Of a stretch of DNA of 15,609 nucleotides, positions 7,940 through 15,191 are shown piece after piece. Each line of letters opens with the position of its first letter. Position 1 is the stretch's first letter. The translations under genes were made by a program, and so were the position numbers. The DNA is from Candidatus Chloroheliales bacterium (lineage in GTDB: Bacteria; Chloroflexota; Chloroflexia; QHBQ01). The stretch lies in the NCBI GenBank assembly GCA_003243865.1, contig QHBQ01000520.1, forward strand, positions 1-15,609. The letters run 5' to 3'. The notes under the pieces are model-generated. The model worked only from the letters and a program-made list of their open reading frames with translations. It made no database searches and was not told the DNA's origin.

Positions 7940-10810
7940 ATGACCACCAAGAAACTCATCGAAACCAGCCTGCCGCTCGAGGCCATCAACATTGCTTCCG
8001 CCCGCGAGAAATCCATCCGTCACGGCCACCCCTCAACCCTGCACCTGTGGTTCGCCCGCCGCCCGCTGGCTGCCTGCCGCGCAGTGCTGTTCGGCCAACT
8101 GGTGGACGACCCCGGCAGCCTGCCCGATGAGTTTCCTACTGATGAAGATGTGCGCGGCGAACGCGAACGCCTCGCCAACATCATCACCGACCTGGTGCAG
8201 TGGGAGAACAGCAACAACCAGGAAGTGCTGCACAAGGCCCGCACCGAGATTGCCCGCAGCGTGGCCCGCGCTCATGGCGTGAAGTTGCCCACTGCGCCGA
8301 CTGCCGCGCAGGTGGCTGATGCGCTGCGCCAGTACGCTCCGCCGGTGCTGGACCCCTTCTGCGGCGGTGGCTCCATCCCACTGGAGGCGCAACGCCTCGG
8401 CCTCGAAGCGCACGGCTCCGACCTTAACCCGGTGGCGGTGCTGATTACCAAAGCGCTGATCGAGATCCCGCCCCGATTTGCCAATCGTCCGCCGGTGCAC
8501 CCCACCCGCGCTGCCGACCAGCGCACCATTGCCCATGACTGGCGTGGCGCACAAGGGCTGGCTGAAGATGTGCTCTATTACGGCGAGTGGATGCGCGACG
8601 AGGCGCAGAAGCGTATCGGCCACCTCTATCCCAAAGCCAAGCTGCCAAACGGTGGCGAGGCGACGGTGATTGCCTGGCTGTGGACGCGCATAGTTAAATG
8701 CCCCAACCCTGCCTGTGGGGCAATGATGCCGCTGGTGCGCTCGTTCGTGTTGTCCAGCAAGAAGGGCAAGGAGGCGTGGGCCGAACCGCAGATTGACCGC
8801 AGCCAGCCGCTGCCGCGCATCAGCTTCGCTATCCGCAATGGTGGCACACCGCCCAGCGGCACGGTCAATCGCAATGGTGCCACCTGCATTGTCTGTAACA
8901 CGCCGGTTACACTCAACCATATTCGCAATGAAGGTAAAGCGGGTCGAATGGGCGCACAGCTAGAGGCTATCGTCGCCGAGGGTAAGGGTGGACGTATATA
9001 CTTGCCACCTAATGATGAGCAAGTTGCTACCTCTGAGCAGGCTGTACCAACTTGGAAACCAAGTAATGAGCTAGTCGGCAAGGTTGCGGTCAGCGTTCCA
9101 CTCTACGGGATGCGAACCTTCGGCGACCTATTCACCCCGCGCCAGCTAGTCGCGCTCACCACCTTCAGCGACCTTGTGACCGAGGCGCGAGCGCAAGTGC
9201 TACGCGACGCTTCCGCCGCTGGGATGCACACCGCCGAGGTCTCGCTCGACGATGGCGGCAACGGTGCGGCAGCCTATGCCGATGCGGTGGCTACCTATTT
9301 GGCTTTCGCTGTCGATAAAGTCGCAGATCGTAACTCTGTAATTACTTCGTGGGCTAGTAATCGTGAGCACGCACGAAACACATTCGCAAGACAGGCGATA
9401 CCTATGGTTTGGGACTTTGCTGAAAGTAATACTTTTTCGGATTCAAGTGGCAACTATTTTGGTGGAATTGAGAGCATCTACAGTGCTCTTAATATAATGC
9501 CTACTGAGCGTGATGGTCTGGCAAAACAAATTGATGCTACAGTAATGAAGGAAGATAAACCACCTGTAATATCTACAGACCCACCATACTATGACAATAT
9601 AGGCTATGCAGACTTGGCCGACTTCTTTTACGTCTGGCTGCGCCGCTCTTTGTTTAACGTATACCCACGACTACTAAGCACAATGCTAGTACCTAAGAAG
9701 CAAGAACTAGTTGCTACGCCATACCGCTTTGAGGGTGATGCAACTGCTAGTGCAAAAGAGAAGGCAAGGAATTTCTTTGAGGTGGGTCTGCATAAAGTGT
9801 TCGCTCAAATGCAAAATCAGCAGGCTGCCGATTACCCTCTAGCTATTTACTACGCATTTAAGCAGGCGGAGAATGAAGATGAGGATGAGGATAATGACGA
9901 TTCTAAGGGTGATGTTATTGCATCTACTGGCTGGGAAACAATGCTAGAAGGTCTACTTAAGGCAGGTTTTCTAGTGACTGGTACATGGCCTATGAACACT
10001 GAATTGGGCAGGCGCATGGTTGGGCGAGGAGCCAACGCCCTCGCCTCCTCAATCGTGCTAGCCTGCCGCCCCCGCCCGGCGAACGCGCCGATGAGCACGC
10101 GCAAGGACTTCCTGCGCGCCCTGCGCCAGGAGTTGCCGGGCGAACTGAAGGTGCTGACCAGCGGGCGGGTTGCGCCGGTGGACTTGCAGCAGGCGGCCAT
10201 CGGCCCCGGCATGGCGGTCTACTCGCGCTACGCCCGCGTGCTGGAGCCGGATGGCAGCGCGATGAGCATCCGCACCGCCTTGCAGCAAATCAACGAGGTG
10301 ATCCAGACCTACTTCGCCGAGCGCGAGGGCGAACTGGATAGCGATACCCAGTTCTGCCTCACCTGGTACAAGCAGTACGGTACCATCGCCTCTCCCTACG
10401 GCGTGGCCGAAACCCTGAGCAAGGCTAAGAACGTCTCGATTGAGGCACTGGTGCGGGCAGGGCTGCTCAAGTCGGCGGGCGGCAAGGTGCAACTTTACCT
10501 CGCCAGCGCTGACGTATACAAGGGCGAATGGCAGCCGGGTGAGCAGCGCATGGTCAGCATCTGGGAGGCCACCCACCGGCTGGTCGCCGCGCACAGCAGT
10601 GGCGGCAATAAGGACGCCGCCCGCGTCGCGATGCGCCTCGGCGCGGTCGGCGAGCAAGCCCGCGACCTGGCCTACCAGCTCTACGTCATCGCCAACGACA
10701 AGGGCTGGGCGCAGGAAGCGCTGGGCTACAACAGCATGGTGGCCGAGTGGCCCGCCATCCGCGATGAAGCCAACAAGTTGGCAAGCCAGCCCACGCTGTT
10801 CGGCGTGTAA
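7940..10810 (+). CDS. DUF1156 Zn-ribbon adenine-specific DNA methylase
   Basis: A 956-aa predicted N6-adenine DNA methyltransferase, the likely self-marking enzyme of the module. The N-terminal residues (ETSLPLEAINIASAREKS, then HGHPSTLHLWFARRPLAACR) are the DUF1156 signature. Methylase motif I is DPFCGGGS at 138-145; catalytic motif IV is DPPY at 547-550, followed by YDNIGYADLADFFYVW. A zinc ribbon is suggested by C254, C259, C316 and C319. An acidic linker (ENEDEDEDNDD) starts at residue 644. I chose ATG 7940 because AGGAG lies 9 nt upstream (7926-7930) and the family signature begins immediately; the frame stays open upstream to 7865 but that part reads through repeats. Base composition is uneven: residues about 454-693 (9300-10020) are markedly AT-richer than either end, suggesting a recombined core. 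The family (COG1743 type) is known from BREX- and DISARM-related operons. Confidence 0.95.
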   Translation: MTTKKLIETSLPLEAINIASAREKSIRHGHPSTLHLWFARRPLAACRAVLFGQLVDDPGSLPDEFPTDEDVRGERERLANIITDLVQWENSNNQEVLHKARTEIARSVARAHGVKLPTAPTAAQVADALRQYAPPVLDPFCGGGSIPLEAQRLGLEAHGSDLNPVAVLITKALIEIPPRFANRPPVHPTRAADQRTIAHDWRGAQGLAEDVLYYGEWMRDEAQKRIGHLYPKAKLPNGGEATVIAWLWTRIVKCPNPACGAMMPLVRSFVLSSKKGKEAWAEPQIDRSQPLPRISFAIRNGGTPPSGTVNRNGATCIVCNTPVTLNHIRNEGKAGRMGAQLEAIVAEGKGGRIYLPPNDEQVATSEQAVPTWKPSNELVGKVAVSVPLYGMRTFGDLFTPRQLVALTTFSDLVTEARAQVLRDASAAGMHTAEVSLDDGGNGAAAYADAVATYLAFAVDKVADRNSVITSWASNREHARNTFARQAIPMVWDFAESNTFSDSSGNYFGGIESIYSALNIMPTERDGLAKQIDATVMKEDKPPVISTDPPYYDNIGYADLADFFYVWLRRSLFNVYPRLLSTMLVPKKQELVATPYRFEGDATASAKEKARNFFEVGLHKVFAQMQNQQAADYPLAIYYAFKQAENEDEDEDNDDSKGDVIASTGWETMLEGLLKAGFLVTGTWPMNTELGRRMVGRGANALASSIVLACRPRPANAPMSTRKDFLRALRQELPGELKVLTSGRVAPVDLQQAAIGPGMAVYSRYARVLEPDGSAMSIRTALQQINEVIQTYFAEREGELDSDTQFCLTWYKQYGTIASPYGVAETLSKAKNVSIEALVRAGLLKSAGGKVQLYLASADVYKGEWQPGEQRMVSIWEATHRLVAAHSSGGNKDAARVAMRLGAVGEQARDLAYQLYVIANDKGWAQEALGYNSMVAEWPAIRDEANKLASQPTLFGV

Positions 10811-10817
10811 CCAAATC

Positions 10818-11089
10818 CGTAGGGGCGCATCGCCGTGCGCCCCGGTCAAGGGCGGCATCGGGGCGGGCAACATCGGGGCGGGCGGCGACGGGGCAGGCAA
10901 CATCGGTGCGGTGCGGCAACGGGGCAGGCAACATCGGGGCGGGCGGCGACCCGCCCCTACGGGGGATGCAATCACCGTGCGCCCTGGCCAGGGCGAAACA
11001 ACGTAGGGGCGCATCGCCGTGCGCCCCGGTCAAATCGTAGGGGCGCATCGCCGCGCGCCCCGGCCAAGGCGCATCGCCGTGCGCCCCCA
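10818..11089 (+). repeat. REP palindrome cluster upstream of the RAYT gene
   Basis: Four copies of a roughly 32-bp REP unit starting CGTAGGGGCGCATCGCC lie at 10818-10849, 11002-11033, 11036-11067 and 11068-11087 (the last lacks its 5' end). Each folds as GGGGCGCA paired with TGCGCCCC around a 6-nt loop. Between them lies a G-rich stretch of short tandem motifs (GGCAACATCGGGGC) ending in a second palindrome at 10936-10960 (GGGGCGGG with CCCGCCCC). The cluster begins only 8 bp after the methylase stop codon. Confidence 0.9.
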
Positions 11090-11107
11090 CCACAAGGGAA
11101 CAAACCG

Positions 11108-11623
11108 ATGAGCAGATACGACCCCGAACGTCATCACCGCCACACAATACGCTGGCAGCAATGGGATTACCGTCGCGTCGGCGCGTATTTCGTCACCATT
11201 GTCAGCTACGGACGTGAACCGCTGTTCGGCACTATCACAAACGGCCAGGTAAGCCTATCGCCGTATGGTGAGATTGTGCAGGCCGAGTGGCTTAGTTCAC
11301 CTTCGGCCCGCTCCAATATCGAACTCGATGAGTTCATCATAATGCCTAACCATCTTCATGGTATCATATGGATAACCGAACAGGGAGATGAGGGCAGGAG
11401 CACGATGGCCTGGTCGCTAGGTGCGATGGTAGGCGGGTTCAAGGGCGCGGCCACCAAGCGCATCAACGAATTGCGTGGAACGCCCCGTGTACCTGTCTGG
11501 CAGCGTAACTACTACGAGCGCGTCATCCGCGATGAAAGAGAACTGGCCGCCACCCAACAATACATCATCAACAATCCGGCCCAATGGGATGAAGATGACG
11601 AAAACCCATCCAAACATCCGTAG
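11108..11623 (+). CDS. REP-associated tyrosine transposase (RAYT, Y1/HUH family)
   Basis: A 171-aa single-strand DNA transposase-like protein of the IS200-related RAYT group, which recognises and cleaves REP palindromes. The metal-binding HUH motif is His82-Leu-His84 within IIMPNHLHG. The catalytic tyrosine is Tyr135 or Tyr136 in WQRNYYERVI, followed by the usual helix ending YIINNP. The N-terminal YFVTIVSYGREPLFG is also typical. The start at ATG 11108 is chosen because AAGGG lies 9 nt upstream (11094-11098) and the family signature begins there; the longer open frame upstream is only REP sequence. The stop codon TAG (11621-11623) lies inside a REP unit beginning at 11619. The gene is flanked by REPs on both sides, as expected for RAYT loci, and sits between the methylase and ATPase genes, splitting the defence operon. 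All active-site residues look intact. Confidence 0.95.
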   Translation: MSRYDPERHHRHTIRWQQWDYRRVGAYFVTIVSYGREPLFGTITNGQVSLSPYGEIVQAEWLSSPSARSNIELDEFIIMPNHLHGIIWITEQGDEGRSTMAWSLGAMVGGFKGAATKRINELRGTPRVPVWQRNYYERVIRDERELAATQQYIINNPAQWDEDDENPSKHP

Positions 11624-11946
11624 GGGTGCATCGCCGTGCGTCCCGGTCAAGGGCGGCAATGGGGCGGCATCGGGGTGGGAGGCATCGGGGCGGGCAGCGA
11701 CCCGCCCCTACGGGGATGCAATAGCCGTGCGCCCCGGCCAAGACGAACCAACGTAGGGGCGCATCGCCGTGCGCCCCGGCCAAATCGTAGGGGCACAACG
11801 GTGCGGGCAACATCGGGGCGGGCGGCGACCCGCCCCTACGGGGATGCAATCATCGTACACCCCGGCCAAAACCAACCGCCGTAGGGGCGCATCGCCGTGC
11901 GCCCCGGCCAAAACCAACCGCCGTAGGGGCGCATCGCCGTGCGCCC
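11619..11946 (+). repeat. REP palindrome cluster downstream of the RAYT gene
   Basis: Further copies of the GTAGGGGCGCATCGCC-type unit lie at 11619-11650, 11752-11783, 11880-11911 and 11922-11946, with a truncated copy at 11786-11795. The companion GGGGCGGG/CCCGCCCC palindrome recurs at 11687-11711 (with base changes) and 11815-11839, each followed by TACGGGGATGCAAT. The segment from the RAYT stop to the ATPase start (11624-11971) holds nothing else except a ribosome binding site (GGAG 11963-11966). Confidence 0.9.
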
Positions 11947-11971
11947 TGCCACCCAATCAATAGGAGCGATC

Positions 11972-14827
11972 ATGACCAACCTGGTTCCCTGGCGCGAAGT
12001 CGTCCAGCCCCATCCTGATGTGCAATCAGGCCGCTACCAGCAGGCCGAGTTCGCCGCCGACCTGTCGCAGGTACGCGCCGGTAATGCCACCAGCGAGTAT
12101 CAGGATGCCGCCGAGTTCTTCCAGCGCACCTACCTGACCGCCGGTATCCGCCGCCTGCTGATCGCCGCAATCAAGCGGCTGCGTGGCGAGGGCGAAGCGC
12201 CGGTGGTGCAACTGAAGACCGCGTTCGGCGGCGGCAAGACCCACACCATGCTCGCCCTCTACCACCTGCTGCGCTCGCCGGAGCAGTCGGCCAGTGTGCC
12301 AGCGGTGCGCCAGCTAATCGAGGATGCGGGCGGGATGCCACCCGCTGCCCGCGTCGCGGTCATCGTCGGCACCAGCTTCAGCCCCAACGAGCCTTCGCAG
12401 ACGCTGGCGCAGTATGGCACCGAGGTGCACACCCTCTGGGGCGAGATTGCCGCGCAACTGGATGGGCTGGCGGGTTACAAGCTAGTCGCCCAGTCCGATG
12501 CCGCCGCCACCTACGCTGCCGCTGACGTGCTGCGCGCCCTGTTCAAGCAGGCTGGCCCCTCGGTCATCTTGATAGATGAGCTAATCGCCTTCATGCGCGC
12601 TCTATCCGGCAGCGCCAAAGCGGGCAGCGCGGGTAGCTTCAGCAACAATCTCAGCTTCATCCAGGCGCTGACCGAGGCGGTGCGCACCAGCCCCAATGCG
12701 ATGCTGATTGCCTCCATCCCTGAATCCGAGGAGGAGCTAGGTGGGCAGGAGGGTCGCGTTGCGCTCAACCGCGTGGAGAAGGTGTTTGGCCGCATCGAGG
12801 ATGTGTGGCAGCCGGTCGAGGTGCAAGAGTCGTTCGAGGTGGTGCGCCGCCGTCTGTTCGGCCCGATTGCCAATGAGGCCGCCCGCGATGCTGCCGTCGC
12901 CGCCTTCGCTGAAACCTACCGCAGCAACCCCAGCGACTTCCCCAACGAGTGCCGCGAGAAGGCATACGAGCAGCGGATGCGCAGCAGCTACCCCATCCAT
13001 CCCGAAGTGTTCGACCGGCTCTACGAAGACTGGGCCAGCCTGGAGAAGTTCCAACGCACCCGCGGCGTGCTGCGCCTGCTCGCCAAGGTTATCCACCATC
13101 TGTGGCGAAGCGATGACCGCAGCCTGATGCTGCTCCCTGGCAGCATCCCGGTGGAGCAGAGCGATGTGCGCGGCGAGCTACTGCGCTACATCGGCGAACA
13201 GTGGAACAGCGTCATAGACGCGGACGTAAAGGATGCCAGTCAGGAGCTAGACCGCCAATCACCCCGTTTCGCCAACGTTCACGCCGCGCAGCGCATCGCT
13301 CGCACAATTCTGCTCGGCTCGGCTCCCGCCCGCAACAAGAAGGGCATCGAGGGTGTGCGTATCAAGCTCGGCGTGATGCAGCCCAGCGATGAGGGCGGTA
13401 TCGCCGTCTACGCTGATGCGTTGCAGCAAATGGGCAGCAAGTTTGCCTACCTCTACGGCACGGGCAGCAGCTACTGGTTCGAGGTGCAGCCCAACCTCAA
13501 CCGTACTGTCGCTGATCGTAGCAGCCGGATGCGCAGTGGTGTGCTGGCCGAGCTAGAGCAGCGCATCAAGCGCTGGAACACCCGCGACAGCAACTTCGCT
13601 GGCGTCCACCTCGCCCCTGCTGGCAGCGCCGATGTGCCAGACGAAGACCGCGCCCGTCTGGTGGTACTCTCGCCCGCCCATTTGTTCACCAGCCGCGACA
13701 GCGAGAGCCGCGAGAACAGCGACGCGATTGCCGAGGCTAAGAACATCCTGGAGAACCGCGGCAGCAGCCCGCGCCGCTATCGTAATATGCTCATCTTCCT
13801 CGCCGCTGACGCCAACGACTATAATGCGCTCGAAACTGAGGCCAGCCGCTACCTGGCCTGGAAGTCTATCTGCGACGATAGCCTCGGCCTCAACCTCGAC
13901 AAGGCCCAAATCAAGCAGGCCAATGAAGCCCGCGACCAATCGAGCAGCAAGCTGGACAGCCAGTTGGAGGATACTTACAAGTGGGTCATTTTCCCCACCC
14001 AGGAAGGCACCGCCCCCATCGAGTGGGAAGCGAAGAAGCTCAGTGGTTTTAGCGGCACAGCAGTGCGCCGCGCCTTTAGCGCCGCCGAGCGCGACGGCCT
14101 GCTAATCAGCAAGTGGTCGCCCATCGGCCTGGACCAGGAGTTCAATCGCTATCTCTGGCGGCAGAACGAGCGCGAACAAAAGCCCAACATTTCAGTCAAG
14201 ACCCTGTGGCAGCAACTCGCCACCTACGTTTATCTGCCCCGACTCAAATCGCCGGAAGTGCTGGTCGAGGTTATCCGCAGTGGCGCGGCCAACCAGGACT
14301 TCTTCGGCTACGCGATGGGCTACGATGCCGTCAGCGACAAGTATAAGGGCCTCTACTTTGGCCGCCTGCCCGCCAGCGTGACGATTGATGACTACAGCGT
14401 ACTGGTTGACCATGAAGTGGCCCGTCGCCTAACCGCGCCCGCCAGTGTCCCCGCCGAGGGTGTAAGCGCGGGCGGCAACGGCAGCGGCGGCATAGTGCAG
14501 CCGGTCGCGGGCAGCAGCATTGCTTCCGGCAGCGGCACTAACCTATCTGTCCACGAGCAACCCGCCGCCTATCCCACCTCGGCTACTACTCCCGCCCCGC
14601 CGCGCAAACCAACCCACTTCAGTGGGCGGGTCGAGCTACATCCGCTGATGCTCGTCTCCTCCGCTGGGCGCATCACCGAGGAGATCCTGCAGCGGATGCC
14701 CGGAGCGAATATCACTGTTCACCTCGACATCGAAGCTGAGTTGCCCGAAGGTGCCGACGAGCAGACCCAGCGTACCGTGATGGAGAACGCCAACGTACTT
14801 AAGTTCAAGGATGCCGACTTCTCGTAG
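11972..14827 (+). CDS. DUF499 P-loop ATPase of a BREX/Pgl-like defence module
   Basis: A 951-aa predicted AAA-type ATPase of the DUF499 family, distantly related to BrxC/PglY of BREX. Walker A is FGGGKTHT at 85-92, with the three glycines and KTH usual in this group. Walker B is ILIDEL, with Asp202 and Glu203. The ARERDQ-like middle part is long and helical. The C-terminal region changes after a low-complexity Gly/Ser/Ala/Pro linker (about residues 825-885) into a conserved-looking module starting HFSGRVELHPLML and ending NANVLKFKDADFS, which I recognise from other DUF499 proteins. The start at ATG 11972 has GGAG 5 nt upstream; an upstream in-frame extension from 11939 is REP-derived. It is probably the energy-coupling partner of the helicase and methylase. 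Expression from the 4097-4126 promoter would have to cross about 1.1 kb of RAYT/REP sequence, so a separate promoter may exist, though I see none clearly. Confidence 0.93.
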   Translation: MTNLVPWREVVQPHPDVQSGRYQQAEFAADLSQVRAGNATSEYQDAAEFFQRTYLTAGIRRLLIAAIKRLRGEGEAPVVQLKTAFGGGKTHTMLALYHLLRSPEQSASVPAVRQLIEDAGGMPPAARVAVIVGTSFSPNEPSQTLAQYGTEVHTLWGEIAAQLDGLAGYKLVAQSDAAATYAAADVLRALFKQAGPSVILIDELIAFMRALSGSAKAGSAGSFSNNLSFIQALTEAVRTSPNAMLIASIPESEEELGGQEGRVALNRVEKVFGRIEDVWQPVEVQESFEVVRRRLFGPIANEAARDAAVAAFAETYRSNPSDFPNECREKAYEQRMRSSYPIHPEVFDRLYEDWASLEKFQRTRGVLRLLAKVIHHLWRSDDRSLMLLPGSIPVEQSDVRGELLRYIGEQWNSVIDADVKDASQELDRQSPRFANVHAAQRIARTILLGSAPARNKKGIEGVRIKLGVMQPSDEGGIAVYADALQQMGSKFAYLYGTGSSYWFEVQPNLNRTVADRSSRMRSGVLAELEQRIKRWNTRDSNFAGVHLAPAGSADVPDEDRARLVVLSPAHLFTSRDSESRENSDAIAEAKNILENRGSSPRRYRNMLIFLAADANDYNALETEASRYLAWKSICDDSLGLNLDKAQIKQANEARDQSSSKLDSQLEDTYKWVIFPTQEGTAPIEWEAKKLSGFSGTAVRRAFSAAERDGLLISKWSPIGLDQEFNRYLWRQNEREQKPNISVKTLWQQLATYVYLPRLKSPEVLVEVIRSGAANQDFFGYAMGYDAVSDKYKGLYFGRLPASVTIDDYSVLVDHEVARRLTAPASVPAEGVSAGGNGSGGIVQPVAGSSIASGSGTNLSVHEQPAAYPTSATTPAPPRKPTHFSGRVELHPLMLVSSAGRITEEILQRMPGANITVHLDIEAELPEGADEQTQRTVMENANVLKFKDADFS

Positions 14828-14840
14828 CCGAAGTTCAGCA

Positions 14841-14959
14841 GGGCGAACAGCACTTCGAGGGCGAACAGCAATTCGCCCCTACGGAAATATGCCCGATACG
14901 GGCGCAAGCAGGGCGAACAGCGATTCGCCCCTACGGAAATATGCCCGATACGGGCGCAA
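14841..14959 (+). repeat. Tandem 49-bp palindromic repeats downstream of the ATPase gene
   Basis: Two 49-bp copies, 14859-14907 and 14911-14959 (period 52), begin GGGCGAACAGC and end GATACGGGCGCAA, differing at one base. A partial copy starts at 14841. Each holds two hairpins: GGGCGAA with TTCGCCC, and GCCCG with CGGGC. They begin 13 bp after the ATPase stop and may act as mRNA 3' stabilisers or attenuators. Nothing recognisable lies in 14960-15035. Confidence 0.88.
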
Positions 14960-15038
14960 ATGCTTTACTCATACGCGCTGTTAAGTCGCACACCCACCCT
15001 GAGTGGCTCTCTCGATGTCGTACTCATCCTATCTCTTA

Positions 15039-15108
15039 GAGCCTATCCGAAAAACCGTTTTCCGTCCTTAGGGGCGAATTGCTGTTCGCCCAGTTTTCGG
15101 ATAGGCTC
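15039..15108 (+). mobile_element. 70-bp MITE with 15-bp terminal inverted repeats and TTA target duplication
   Basis: GAGCCTATCCGAAAA at 15039-15053 is matched perfectly in inverted orientation at 15094-15108. TTA flanks both sides directly (15036-15038 and 15109-15111), as expected of a 3-bp target duplication. The ends resemble IS5-family inverted repeats with a TNA-type target, from memory. There is no transposase inside. The interior carries a 23-bp REP core (15069-15091) that is the exact reverse complement of 14859-14881. The element ends 5 bp before the -35 box of the copper ATPase promoter. Confidence 0.82.
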
Positions 15109-15113
15109 TTACC

Positions 15114-15142
15114 TTGACATTAAGGATATTAGTTGTTATAAT
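15114..15142 (+). promoter_or_regulatory. Consensus sigma-70 promoter of the copper ATPase gene
   Basis: TTGACA at 15114-15119 and TATAAT at 15137-15142 are separated by exactly 17 nt, a perfect consensus promoter. Transcription would begin around 15149-15151, inside or at the edge of the palindromic operator that follows. Confidence 0.9.
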
Positions 15143-15150
15143 CATCTCAG

Positions 15151-15172
15151 ACCCATACCCAGGGGTATGGGT
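15151..15172 (+). promoter_or_regulatory. CsoR-like copper operator overlapping the transcription start
   Basis: A perfect 10-bp inverted repeat, ACCCATACCC and GGGTATGGGT, is separated by AG. The central ATACCC/GGGTAT arrangement resembles operators of CsoR-type copper sensors, which repress until Cu(I) binds. Its place just after the -10 box and before a copper P-type ATPase supports copper-induced derepression. The regulator gene is not in the window, and other repressors remain possible. Confidence 0.65.
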
Positions 15173-15191
15173 GTCTCGCGGAGATGCCGGG

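Noticed and set aside
6150..8920. Long minus-strand frames at 6150-6995 and 8033-8920.
   Set aside because: Both are antisense to the helicase or methylase conserved motifs and show no family signature.
10835..11107. A 91-codon upstream extension of the transposase frame.
   Set aside because: It translates REP palindromes into low-complexity Arg/Gly peptide; the family begins at ATG 11108.
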